From the NCBI RefSeq assembly GCF_013403875.1, contig NZ_JACBNX010000031.1:1-49919 (forward strand): 49,919 bases of DNA. Reading direction: 5' to 3'. The translations under genes were made by a program, and so were the position numbers. The notes under the pieces were generated by a model that saw only the letters and a list, made by a program, of their open reading frames with translations, was not told the origin of the DNA and ran no database searches. The first letter of the stretch is position 1. Each line of letters opens with the position of its first letter. Shown one piece after another: positions 39,048 to 48,140 of this stretch. This DNA comes from Burkholderia guangdongensis (GTDB lineage: Bacteria > Pseudomonadota > Gammaproteobacteria > Burkholderiales > Burkholderiaceae).

Positions 39048-40028
39048 TCAGCTCGCCGCGAACGCGGCCGCCCGCGCTGGCCAGTCGTCCGGCACGACGA
39101 AGCCGCGCGCGGTTTCCCGCCACGCGCCGCCTTCGCCGTCCGGCCGGAACACGCCGATCAGCGCCGGCGCCTGACGCGCGGCGAGCGCCCCCGGCACGCT
39201 GGCCGCGTCGCCGAACGACTCGGGCACCGCGCCCACGCTCACACCGGCGTCGATGCGGCGCGGCGCGAGCCACGCGAGCCGCGGCAGCACCGCCCAACCG
39301 GCGTCGCGCTGCGCGGCGGCCCACGCGGGCCACTGCGCATGCGTGACCCAGAAGCCGCGCGAATGGTCGGGCGCGATCTCCGCGGCGACGCACGGCACCG
39401 GCGCATCGACCGGATAGAACAACCAGCCCTTCACGAACATCTGCGCGGCGCTCGGCGCGCCGTAGCCGAGCGACGCAAACGCGGCGCGCTCGCCGAGGCG
39501 CAATTGATGATCGATCAGCCGCGCACGCTTGCGGTCGAAGCGGTCGACGAGATTCGGCCCGACGAAGTCCGCGAGCGACGCTGGCCCAACCGGATCAGCG
39601 CCGCGCGGCGACGCGTACAGATAGCACTTGACCGCGAGCTCCCAGTGCAGCCGGCGTCCGCCGGGCGCATCGACGAGAAAATCGACTTCACCGAGCGTCT
39701 GCCCGTTGCTGCGCAGCGCCAGATTCGCGACGACGAGCCGCAGCACCGGCCCATGCGTGAGGAAGTATTCGAGCAGGCATTCGGCATAACGGCCGAGCCG
39801 CACCGGCCGCAGCCCTTCGAGCGCGTGGTGCAGCGGCGCGGGCGCCGCGTCGAGCGCGGCGAGCCATCCGAATGCGGCGTCGCGCGCCGCATCGTCGTCC
39901 CAGGGCGCGGCGAGCGGCGCGCCGGGCGCCGCGCTCAGCAGGCCCGGGCTCGCGAGCAGCCACGCGAGATCGCGGACCGCCGCGTGGCGGAGCGTGTCGA
40001 CGAACGGCAGCGCGGCGCCGGCGGTCAT
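39048..40028 (-). CDS. DUF1853 family protein
   Basis: A 326-residue protein of a family with no proven function. The conserved start LRHAAVRDLAWLLASP and the core LGRYAECLLEYFL...VANLALRSNGQTLGEVDFLV are typical. Asp116 (GEVDFLV) with Glu130 and Lys134 (HWELAVKCYL) resemble the acidic/lysine cluster of PD-(D/E)XK nucleases. That comparison is mine by motif. It overlaps the upstream uracil-DNA glycosylase by four bases (ATGA), so it is translationally coupled to a repair gene. Confidence 0.85.
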   Translation of the reverse strand: MTAGAALPFVDTLRHAAVRDLAWLLASPGLLSAAPGAPLAAPWDDDAARDAAFGWLAALDAAPAPLHHALEGLRPVRLGRYAECLLEYFLTHGPVLRLVVANLALRSNGQTLGEVDFLVDAPGGRRLHWELAVKCYLYASPRGADPVGPASLADFVGPNLVDRFDRKRARLIDHQLRLGERAAFASLGYGAPSAAQMFVKGWLFYPVDAPVPCVAAEIAPDHSRGFWVTHAQWPAWAAAQRDAGWAVLPRLAWLAPRRIDAGVSVGAVPESFGDAASVPGALAARQAPALIGVFRPDGEGGAWRETARGFVVPDDWPARAAAFAAS

Positions 40029-41119
40029 CGTCTGGCTGCGTCGTCCGGCGGGTCCGACGCGTCGCTACCGGCCGCCTCGCTACCAGCCACCTCGCTACCA
40101 GCCACCTCGCTACCGGCCGCCGCACTACCGGCCGCCCCACGGCTGGCCGCCTCACGGAACGTATCGCGCGCGAGGCAGAGGTCGGCCCACGCCTTCGACT
40201 TGTCCTGCAGGCTGCGCAGCAGATACGCGGGGTGATAGGAGACGACGACCGGCACGCCTTCGTATTCGTGCACGCGGCCGCGCATCGACGCGATGCTCGA
40301 GTCGCTGTTCAGCAGCGTCTGCGCGGCGAAGCGGCCGAGCGCGACGATCAGCTTCGGCTTCACGAGCGCAACCTGCCGCTGCAGATACGGCGAGCAGCGC
40401 GCGACTTCGTCCGGCTCCGGATTGCGGTTGCCGGGCGGGCGGCACTTGATCACGTTCGCGATATAGACGTTCTCGCCGCGCTTCAGCGACAGCGCCTGCA
40501 GCATGTTGTCGAGCAGCTTGCCGGCCTGGCCGACGAACGGCTCGCCCTGCTTGTCCTCGTTCTCGCCGGGCGCCTCGCCGATCAGCATCCAGTCGGCGTG
40601 GCGGTCGCCAACGCCGAATACCGTGTTGGTCCGCTTCTCGCACAGGCGGCAGCGCGTGCAGTCGGCGACGCGGGCGGCGAGCGTGTCCCAGTCGAGCTCG
40701 GCGATCGATGGCGCCGCGTCGCGCGCGTCGACGAGCGGCACCGTGTCGACGCGCGGCGCAGTGTCGGCCGGCAGCGGAGCGTCGAACCATCCATAGTCGT
40801 CCTCGAGCGCGGGCTCGGATTCGGTGCGCGGGGCGCGGAGCGCGGAGGGTGCCGCGTCGGGCACTTCGCCCACTTCGCCCACTTCGCGCGCGTCGCGCAC
40901 GTCGCTAGCTTCGCGCGCGTCGCTCGCCTCGCGCGGCGCAGCCGTGTCGACTTCGAGCGCCTCCGCGTCCACATTCGGGCTCGCGGCGGGCGGCGTCGCG
41001 TTTTCCGGCGCGTCGACCACGCGCGCAACCGTCGCCTCCCGATCGCCCGGAGGCCCGCCGCGCCGCACCCAGATCTGCGCGAGCCCCAGTTCCTCGAGCG
41101 CCGCTTCAGCCCACGCCAT
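40025..41119 (-). CDS. Type-4 (iron-sulfur) uracil-DNA glycosylase
   Basis: Removes uracil from DNA. The core (about residues 145-335) has the [4Fe-4S] cysteines: CTRC, then KCRPPGNRNP and RCSPYL. It also has the active-site motif GEAPGENEDKQGEPFVG and the C-terminal SYHPAYLLR. The protein is longer than the usual core because of two low-complexity parts. An acidic N-terminal linker holds repeats such as EVGEVGEV and SDAREASDVRDARE (residues about 40-110), and the C-terminal tail has five AAGSEVAGS-type units. The N-terminal 40 residues (LEELGLAQIWVRR) look like a short adaptor. It is the third gene of the tsaB-rimI unit. Confidence 0.93.
   Translation of the reverse strand: MAWAEAALEELGLAQIWVRRGGPPGDREATVARVVDAPENATPPAASPNVDAEALEVDTAAPREASDAREASDVRDAREVGEVGEVPDAAPSALRAPRTESEPALEDDYGWFDAPLPADTAPRVDTVPLVDARDAAPSIAELDWDTLAARVADCTRCRLCEKRTNTVFGVGDRHADWMLIGEAPGENEDKQGEPFVGQAGKLLDNMLQALSLKRGENVYIANVIKCRPPGNRNPEPDEVARCSPYLQRQVALVKPKLIVALGRFAAQTLLNSDSSIASMRGRVHEYEGVPVVVSYHPAYLLRSLQDKSKAWADLCLARDTFREAASRGAAGSAAAGSEVAGSEVAGSEAAGSDASDPPDDAARR
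40064..40138 (-). repeat. 15-bp tandem repeat in the glycosylase C-terminus
   Basis: Five in-frame 15-base units encode the pentapeptide series GAAGS/AAAGS/EVAGS/EVAGS/EAAGS. The two central units are identical. The unit length preserves the frame, so copy-number change would only alter tail length. Confidence 0.9.
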
Positions 41120-41603
41120 GCCCGCCTCCTTCGTCGTTGAACGTCAGACGCATCACGATCGCGTCCTCGCGGCCGCGATGCCGGGCCGGATAGTAATTCT
41201 TGCGCCGCCCGATCGTCACGAAGCCGAAGCGCTCGTAGAGCCGGATCGCGCGCGGATTCGACGGCCGCACCTCGAGCAGCATGCCGTCGAGGCGCTCCGC
41301 GCGCGCGATCCGCGTCGCCTCGCGCAGCAGCGCGAGCCCCGCGCCCGTGCATTGCGCGTGGGGCGCGACGCAGACGTTCAGCAGATGCATCTCGTCGACG
41401 ACCGGCATCAGCACGCAGTAGCCCAGCAGCGCGCCCGTCACGTGGCGCAGGCACACGCCGAAGTAGCCGTTGCGCAGCGAATCCTCGAAGTTGCCGCGGC
41501 TCCACGGGAATTCGTACGCGGCGCGCTCGATCTCGACGACTTCGTCGAGATCCGCGTCCGTCATCGGCGCCAGATAGCGGTCGCTCAGCAGCACGCCGGT
41601 CAT
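41106..41603 (-). CDS. rimI: Ribosomal protein S18-alanine N-acetyltransferase
   Basis: RimI is a GNAT acetyltransferase acting on the N-terminal alanine of S18. The start at 41603 (MTGVLLSDRYLAPMTDADLDEV) gives 165 residues and overlaps the tsaB stop (ATGA). Motifs: FPWSRGNFEDSLRNGY, the acetyl-CoA loop QCTGAGLALL, and LEVRPSNPRAIRLYERFGF. Overlap with the glycosylase start by 14 bases shows tight packing. tsaB-rimI adjacency is common and supports the name. Confidence 0.93.
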   Translation of the reverse strand: MTGVLLSDRYLAPMTDADLDEVVEIERAAYEFPWSRGNFEDSLRNGYFGVCLRHVTGALLGYCVLMPVVDEMHLLNVCVAPHAQCTGAGLALLREATRIARAERLDGMLLEVRPSNPRAIRLYERFGFVTIGRRKNYYPARHRGREDAIVMRLTFNDEGGGHGVG

Positions 41604-42346
41604 CGCGGCGCTCCCGCGCGCGCGGCGAGCCGTTCCGCCGTGGTCTGCGCGACCTTGTCGCGCACGTATTCCGGCGCCGCGCGGTCGGCCGGCACCGTGC
41701 GTCCGGCCCGATACGCGCGCAGCGCGACGTGCGCGATCGGCAGCGCGTGCGGCAGTGCGTCGGCGTCGATCGCCGCCGCCTGCGCGGCCGCCGGCAGCTT
41801 CGCGCCAAACGCGGCCGCCGCGTTGCCCGCCAGCGTGAACGGCGCATCCGGCACCCCGACCGCGCCGGGCGCGTCGAGCGCGGCCGGATGCAGCACGCGC
41901 CAGTCGCCGGCCGCGTCGTCCCACGCGTAGTCGGCCCAGTAGACCTCATCCATCCGCGCATCGAGCGCGGCGAGTACGCGCGCGGTCCGCGGCGCGCGCA
42001 GCCGCGCGTGCTCCGCGCACGCGAGCAGCGTGCCGACCGGCACGACCGGCAGCCCGCCCCCGAACGCGAGCCCCTGCGTAATGCCGGTCGCGGTGCGCAG
42101 CCCGGTGAACGAGCCGGGGCCGGCGCCGAACGCGATCGCGTCGCAGTCGGCAAGCGAGAGCCCGGATTCGTCGAACAGTTCGCGAATCGCCGGCAGCACG
42201 CGCGTGCTCGACACGGCGCCCGTCCGCTCATGGCGGACCCAGCTCTGGAGGGAAGAAACGGCGTCGGCGGCGTCGGCCGAGCGCAGCAGCGCGACCGAGC
42301 AGTATTCGGTCGACGTATCGATGGCGAGGAGTACTGTTTGCGTCAT
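41600..42346 (-). CDS. tsaB: tRNA threonylcarbamoyladenosine biosynthesis protein TsaB
   Basis: TsaB is the ASKHA-fold scaffold that works with TsaD and TsaE to make t6A37 in tRNAs. Starting at 42346 (MTQTVLLAIDTSTEYCSVAL) it has 248 residues. An ATG nine bases earlier (42355) is also possible. The signature FGAGPGSFTGLRTATG is intact. It is the first gene of the tsaB-rimI-udg-DUF1853 unit, whose four genes all overlap. It is divergent from the acyl-CoA-binding protein gene. Confidence 0.94.
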   Translation of the reverse strand: MTQTVLLAIDTSTEYCSVALLRSADAADAVSSLQSWVRHERTGAVSSTRVLPAIRELFDESGLSLADCDAIAFGAGPGSFTGLRTATGITQGLAFGGGLPVVPVGTLLACAEHARLRAPRTARVLAALDARMDEVYWADYAWDDAAGDWRVLHPAALDAPGAVGVPDAPFTLAGNAAAAFGAKLPAAAQAAAIDADALPHALPIAHVALRAYRAGRTVPADRAAPEYVRDKVAQTTAERLAARAGAPR

Positions 42347-42504
42347 GGCCGACATTGTAATGCGACGCCCCGCCATGACGGGCGATCGGCGCCGAAGCGC
42401 GCGCACGCGCGAGCGGCCCGGCCGTTTGGAGGAATCGCTCGCCCCCGCCGCGCGGGCGCGCTTGCTAACATCGCCGCACTCGAAACCCTTGACGGAGAAA
42501 CCCG

Positions 42505-42774
42505 ATGAGCGATATCACCGCCCAGTTCAGCCAGGCCCAGGAAGCCGTGAAGCAACTGACCGAGCGTCCGGGCAACCTGACGCTCCTGCGCCTCTACGCG
42601 CTCTTCAAGCAGGCGACCGACGGCGACGCCCACGGCGACAAGCCGGGCTTCACCGACATCGTCGGCAAGTACAAGTACGACGCGTGGGATGCGCTGAAGG
42701 GCACGACGTCCGACGCGGCGAAAGAGCAGTACGTCGCGCTCGTCGAGTCGCTGAAGAACGGCACTGCGTCCTGA
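42505..42774 (+). CDS. Acyl-CoA-binding protein
   Basis: An 89-residue four-helix ACBP, cytoplasmic, that binds long-chain acyl-CoA esters. The family core is clear: QAQEAVKQLTERPGNLTLLRLYALFKQATDGD, then KPGFTDIVGKYKYDAWDALKGTTSDAAKEQYV, including the Lys-Tyr-Trp ligand residues. ACBP is mainly eukaryotic and known in only some bacteria, Burkholderia among them. The upstream GGAGAAACCCG supplies a ribosome-binding site. The gene stands alone. Confidence 0.93.
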   Translation: MSDITAQFSQAQEAVKQLTERPGNLTLLRLYALFKQATDGDAHGDKPGFTDIVGKYKYDAWDALKGTTSDAAKEQYVALVESLKNGTAS

Positions 42775-42821
42775 GTCACCGCTCCTCGAAAATGCGGGTG
42801 GCGCAGCGCAGCAAAAGTCTC

Positions 42822-43122
42822 TATAATCTCGGCTGCGTCACCCGCCACACTCGGTCAACTAGCCGATCCGGCCTCGACGCCACGTAGCGTGTAGCTCCAA
42901 TCCGGTTTAGAACCTGTCCCCTCCTGCTTCGGCCTCGCTGGCCGTCAATTATCAGGCTGGCGGCATCCGCCTCACGGCGCGCCGCACCAAAAACAGCTTC
43001 TAATGCCCCATCCGCCAGCCTACTGGCGGATTGCCCCGTTTCCCGATTTGCTCGATGAATCCGACGACTTGGGTATGCGCGATTGGCGCCGACGTTTGAC
43101 CCACTGTGTTTCAAGGATTGTT
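42822..43122 (+). promoter_or_regulatory. Promoter and long leader of the DEAD-box helicase gene
   Basis: TATAAT (42822-42827) is a perfect -10 without a clear -35. It is followed by an untranslated region of about 290 bases containing a perfect nine-base hairpin (43010-43018 and 43023-43031, four-base loop CCTA). No gene was found in this 348-base gap. A segment near 42890-42915 recalls a tRNA end but does not fold as one. Cold-shock helicase messages often carry long regulated leaders, so this may be one, but that is inference. Confidence 0.42.
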
Positions 43123-44676
43123 ATGACTTCGAGCAACTCCACCAGCCCGCTCAACGTGATCGCCGATCAGGCGCTCGGTCTCGACGCAGCCCCGGCCGCA
43201 GGTCTTCCCGCCGCCGCCCCGGCCGCCCCGTCGGACGAACCGAGTTTCGCGTCGCTCGGGCTGTCGCCGGAGATCGTCTCCGCGCTGGAAGCCGCCGGCT
43301 ATGTGAAGCCGACGCCGGTCCAGCAGCGCGCGATTCCGGCCGGCATCGCGGGCCGCGACCTCCTCGTGTCGAGCCCGACCGGTTCCGGCAAGACGGCGGC
43401 GTTCATGCTGCCGGCGATCGAGCGCTTCGCGCAACTGCAGAAGGCACAAGCGCAGCAGCCGCGCGCGCCGCGCGAGCCGTTCAACGGCGATCGCCGCGCC
43501 CGCCGCCCGCAGCCGGTCGCGCGTCCCGGCCTCCTCGTGCTGACGCCGACCCGCGAGCTCGCGATGCAGGTGACGACCGCCGCGTCGACGTACGGCAAGC
43601 ATCTGAAGCGCCTGCGCACGGTCAGCATCCTCGGCGGCGTCGCGTACGGCCAGCAGCTGATGCTGCTCGCGAAGAACCCGGAAATCCTCGTCGCGACGCC
43701 GGGCCGCCTGCTCGACCACCTCGAACGCGGCCGCATCGACCTGTCCGAGCTGAAGATGCTCGTGCTCGACGAAGCCGACCGGATGCTCGACATGGGCTTC
43801 ATCGACGACATCGAGACGATCGTCGCCGCCACACCCGAATCGCGCCAGACGATGCTGTTCTCGGCAACGCTCGACGGCAAGATCGGCTCGCTGACGGGCC
43901 GCCTGCTGAAGGATCCGGAACGCATCGAGATCCAGCAGCGCCTCGAGTCGCGCACGAACATCGCGCAGACGGTGCATTACGTCGACGACCGCGACCACAA
44001 GGATCGCCTGCTCGATCACCTGCTGCGCGATAGCGCGCTCGATCAGGCGATCATCTTCACCGCGACGAAGATCGACGCGGACCAGCTCGCCGGCAAGCTC
44101 GCCGACGCGGGCTTCGAGTCGGCCGCACTGCACGGCGATCTGCCGCAAGGCGCGCGCAACCGCACGATCCGCGCGCTGCGCGAGCGCCGCGTGCGCGTGC
44201 TGGTCGCGACCGACGTCGCCGCGCGCGGGATCGACATCCCGGGCATCACGCACGTGTTCAACTACGACCTGCCGAAGTTCGCGGAAGACTACGTGCACCG
44301 GATCGGCCGCACGGGCCGCGCGGGCCGTTCCGGCACCGCGGTGAGCCTCGTGCATCACGCGGAGCAAGGCGCGCTGAAGCGGATCGAGCGCTTCGTGCGC
44401 GCGCCGCTGCCGGTCAACGTGATCGAAGGCTTCGAGCCGCGCAAGGCGCCGCCGGCGCGCACCGGCGCACCGGGCCGTGGCCGTCCGGGCGGCGGCAACG
44501 GCAACGGCGGCCGACGCTTCGGCGGCAAGCCGGGCAGCGGCGGCAACGGCAGCAGCCGTCACGGTGGCGGCGGCAATGGTAGCTGGGGCGGCAAGCCCGC
44601 CGGCAGCCGCGACGGCTACGCGCGCCGCACCGACGGTCAGCGCGGCGGCCCGCGACGCAGCAATTCCGCGTCGTGA
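43123..44676 (+). CDS. DEAD-box ATP-dependent RNA helicase (RhlE-like)
   Basis: The start at 43123 (MTSSNSTSPLNVIADQALGL) has AAGGA five bases before it and gives 517 residues. The frame stays open upstream, but that stretch is the leader. All helicase motifs are present: Q motif FASLGLSPEIVSALEAAGYVKPTPVQ, SPTGSGKT, PTRELA, VLDEADRMLDMG, FSATLDG and HRIGRTGRAGRSG. The N-terminus has an Ala/Pro-rich stretch and the C-terminus a Gly/Arg/Asn-rich tail (last 75 residues). Tails of this type bind RNA. The exact orthologue among RhlE/CsdA types cannot be set from sequence. Confidence 0.92.
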   Translation: MTSSNSTSPLNVIADQALGLDAAPAAGLPAAAPAAPSDEPSFASLGLSPEIVSALEAAGYVKPTPVQQRAIPAGIAGRDLLVSSPTGSGKTAAFMLPAIERFAQLQKAQAQQPRAPREPFNGDRRARRPQPVARPGLLVLTPTRELAMQVTTAASTYGKHLKRLRTVSILGGVAYGQQLMLLAKNPEILVATPGRLLDHLERGRIDLSELKMLVLDEADRMLDMGFIDDIETIVAATPESRQTMLFSATLDGKIGSLTGRLLKDPERIEIQQRLESRTNIAQTVHYVDDRDHKDRLLDHLLRDSALDQAIIFTATKIDADQLAGKLADAGFESAALHGDLPQGARNRTIRALRERRVRVLVATDVAARGIDIPGITHVFNYDLPKFAEDYVHRIGRTGRAGRSGTAVSLVHHAEQGALKRIERFVRAPLPVNVIEGFEPRKAPPARTGAPGRGRPGGGNGNGGRRFGGKPGSGGNGSSRHGGGGNGSWGGKPAGSRDGYARRTDGQRGGPRRSNSAS

Positions 44677-44728
44677 CGGTCACGCGGACCGCGCATTCCG
44701 GCGGTCCGCGACCTCGCACCCTCATCCG

Positions 44729-44755
44729 ACCGGCGCACTCGCGCCGGTTTTTTTT
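44729..44755 (+). terminator. Intrinsic terminator of the helicase gene
   Basis: An eight-base perfect stem ACCGGCGC/GCGCCGGT (44729-44736 and 44741-44748) with a four-base loop is followed at once by a T-run of eight counting the last stem base. It is a textbook terminator, 53 bases after the helicase stop. Confidence 0.88.
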
Positions 44756-44766
44756 GATCCACCCGA

Positions 44767-44884
44767 TTTTTCACGATGCGGAAAATTTTTTTGCTCTGTA
44801 AAAATACATGCTGCGCGGCACAAGGCCTGGCATTGCGGGATAGAAAAAATCGTTTCTCATCGTGAAACACTGAACTTATATAAT
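44767..44884 (+). promoter_or_regulatory. aceA control region: paired operator-like sites and AT-rich promoter
   Basis: Two related sites lie in the 374-base gap before aceA. TTTCACGATG (44769-44778) and its exact inverse CATCGTGAAA (44858-44867) are 80 bases apart. Each sits in a local palindrome (TTTTC...GGAAAA and GTTTC...GAAAC). A perfect TATAAT follows at 44879-44884, with the second site over its -35 position, suggesting repression or looping. The tract 44745-44930 is AT-rich. A second -10-like TATACA (44961-44966) is possible. No gene lies in the gap. Confidence 0.5.
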
Positions 44885-45050
44885 TGATTTATAAAGACTA
44901 ATATTTTCAAACGCCTGCACGAAAGCCTTTGTTGCGCGCCCTCGGATTTGCCTAGACTCTTATACAAGACTTCACGAAACGGAACCCACTCAACCGGCTT
45001 CGTGAAAGACACCACCGCGATCAGGCAACACCCACTTCAAGGAGCTCATC

Positions 45051-46361
<1,311 letters not shown>

Positions 46362-46397
46362 GCAGGAGGCGGTCCGAGCGAGGACCGCATCGATACA

Positions 46398-46428
46398 GCG
46401 CGCCGGCCATGACCGGCGCGCGGCTTTT
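46398..46428. terminator. Hairpin between convergent aceA and uspA
   Basis: A nine-base perfect stem GCGCGCCGG/CCGGCGCGC (46398-46406 and 46413-46421) with a six-base loop is followed by a short T-run on the plus strand. It probably terminates aceA, and may serve uspA from the other side. Confidence 0.6.
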
Positions 46429-46445
46429 CCGCGGCACGCGGCGAG

Positions 46446-46880
46446 CTAGCGATAGACGATCACCGGAATTTTCGTGTGGGTCAGCACACGTTGGGTCTCG
46501 CTGCCGATCAGCAGGCTGCCGAGCCCCCGCCGCCCGTGCGACGCCATGAAGATCACGTCGCAGCCGCCCCGCTCCGCCGCCTCGATGATCCCCAGATACG
46601 GCGACGGATGCACGCTCGTCCACGTGTCGCACGTGACGCCCGCCTGCCGCGCGGCGGCCTCGACCTCGTCGAGATGCGTGCGCGCCTCGCGCTCGCTGCG
46701 CGTGCGGAAATCGGCGGGCGGCTCGATGATCACTTCGGAAAACGGCGAATACGGATACTGCGGCAGGCACGCATACGCGGTCACGCGCGCACCGACCGCG
46801 CGGGCCAGGTCGATCGCGCCGTCGATCGCCTTCTTCGACAGGTCGGAGCCGTCGGTGGGAACGAGGATGTGCTTGAACAT
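46446..46880 (-). CDS. Universal stress protein
   Basis: A single-domain UspA-family protein of 144 residues. The start at 46880 (MFKHILVPTDGSDLSKKAIDGAIDLA) has GGAGG five bases before the ATG. The ATP-binding motif GRRGLGSLLIGSETQRVL near the C-terminus is intact, so an ATP-binding Usp is likely. Its substrate and trigger are unknown. It is convergent with aceA and downstream of lysR on the same strand. Confidence 0.92.
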   Translation of the reverse strand: MFKHILVPTDGSDLSKKAIDGAIDLARAVGARVTAYACLPQYPYSPFSEVIIEPPADFRTRSEREARTHLDEVEAAARQAGVTCDTWTSVHPSPYLGIIEAAERGGCDVIFMASHGRRGLGSLLIGSETQRVLTHTKIPVIVYR

Positions 46881-47040
46881 CGCGGCCTCCATCGGCAATC
46901 GAACGCCGCGCGCCGCGCCGTCTCGGGCCGCGGCGGCCGCGCGCCCGGGGTTCCAGCTTCGATTGTAGTGTGAGAAAACGCGCCGCCGGCCCGGGCAGCG
47001 GGTTCGTCCTCATATCGGAAACGCGCGGACGCGGGGTCGA

Positions 47041-47092
47041 TTCAGCCCCCGCGTTCAGCCCCCGCATTCAGCCCCAGCATTTAGCCCCAGTA
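47041..47092. repeat. 13-bp tandem repeat over the lysR stop codon
   Basis: Four 13-base units (TTCAGCCCCCGCG and variants) run from the spacer into the last codons of lysR. The stop codon lies in the innermost unit, so the repeats look like duplications of the gene's end. The gap from lysR to uspA (46881-47080) holds nothing else recognisable. Confidence 0.85.
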
Positions 47093-47983
47093 CCCCGGCT
47101 GCTCGTACGTGTGCTTCAGATAGTCGAGAAAGAGCCTTACGCGCAGCGGCAGATGGCGCCGCTGCGGAAACACCGCGTGGATGCCGATCGGCGGCGCCGC
47201 GAACGCGTCGAGCACGCTGACGAGGCGGCCCGCCGCGATGTCGGCGCCGACCTCCCACCACGAGCGCCACGCGAGGCCGTGCCCGGCCAGACACCATTCG
47301 TGGAGCACCACACCGTCCGAACATTCCATCGTCCCGCTCACGCGGATCGACACGACCTTGTCGTCCTCCTGGAACGCCCAGCCGCGCTGCTGGTTCGCGC
47401 TCGCCGCGAGCGCGAGGCAGTTGTGGTCCGCGAGTTCGGCGAGCGTGGCCGGCGTGCCGCGCCGCGCGAGATAATCGGGCGCCGCGACGCACACGCGCCG
47501 GTTCTCGCCGAGCCTCAGCGACACGAGCGACGAATCCGGCAGCTCGCCGAGCCGCACCGCGCAGTCGAAGCCCTCGTTCACGAGATCGACCATCCGGTCG
47601 GACAGATCGAGCGTCACCGACACGTCCGGATGCGCAGCCGTGAATTCGGGCACGACCGGCGCGACGTGCCGCCGGCCGAACCCCGCCGGCGCGGTGATCC
47701 GCAGATGCCCGCTCGCCTTGACCCCGCCCGCGGACACGCTCGCCTCCGCGTTCTGCATGTCGTTGATGATGCGCTGGCAATCCTCGAGAAACGCGGAGCC
47801 CTCGAAGGTCAGCGTCAGCTTGCGCGTCGTGCGCACGAGCAGCTTCACGCCGAGCCGCTCCTCGAGCGCGTCGAGGCGACGGCCGACGATGGCGGGCGCG
47901 ACCCCTTCCGCGTGCGCCGCCGCCGACAGGCTGCCTTTCGCCGCGACCGCGGCGAACGTTTCGATCTGTTTGAACCGGTCCAT
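47081..47983 (-). CDS. LysR-family transcriptional regulator
   Basis: The 300-residue product has an N-terminal winged helix-turn-helix (MDRFKQIETFAAVAAKGSLSAAAHAEGVAPAIVGRRLDALEERLGVKLLVRTTRKLTLT), a short linker and a C-terminal effector-binding domain (HLRITAPAGFGRRHVAPVVPEF...). It is divergent from the haloacid dehalogenase gene with a 157-base gap, the usual arrangement of a LysR regulator and its target. The effector is unknown. Confidence 0.93.
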   Translation of the reverse strand: MDRFKQIETFAAVAAKGSLSAAAHAEGVAPAIVGRRLDALEERLGVKLLVRTTRKLTLTFEGSAFLEDCQRIINDMQNAEASVSAGGVKASGHLRITAPAGFGRRHVAPVVPEFTAAHPDVSVTLDLSDRMVDLVNEGFDCAVRLGELPDSSLVSLRLGENRRVCVAAPDYLARRGTPATLAELADHNCLALAASANQQRGWAFQEDDKVVSIRVSGTMECSDGVVLHEWCLAGHGLAWRSWWEVGADIAAGRLVSVLDAFAAPPIGIHAVFPQRRHLPLRVRLFLDYLKHTYEQPGYWG

Positions 47984-48032
47984 GAACGTCGCGAGCGGCC
48001 TCCGCCCCCGCCGGATTGACTGAAGTGGCGCC

Positions 48033-48061
48033 AGATTAGGTACTCAAAAGTAAAAGATCAA
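48033..48061 (-). promoter_or_regulatory. Candidate lysR promoter in the divergent gap
   Basis: On the minus strand TTGATC (48056-48061) and TAATCT (48033-48038) have a 17-base spacer. The gap is AT-richer than its flanks and also holds the palindrome GTGATCAC (48090-48097) and a TAGAAT (48101-48106) that could be the -10 of the dehalogenase gene. Control by the LysR protein is inferred from position only. Confidence 0.38.
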
Positions 48062-48140
48062 GTGATGATTAGCGTCTTTTTTAGTGAAGGTGATCACGAA
48101 TAGAATCGATCCCGACCTCTGAAAGATGGAGCGCACGGCT

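Noticed and set aside
42890..42915. A tRNA-end-like stretch in the helicase leader
   Set aside because: No acceptor stem or cloverleaf could be built around it.
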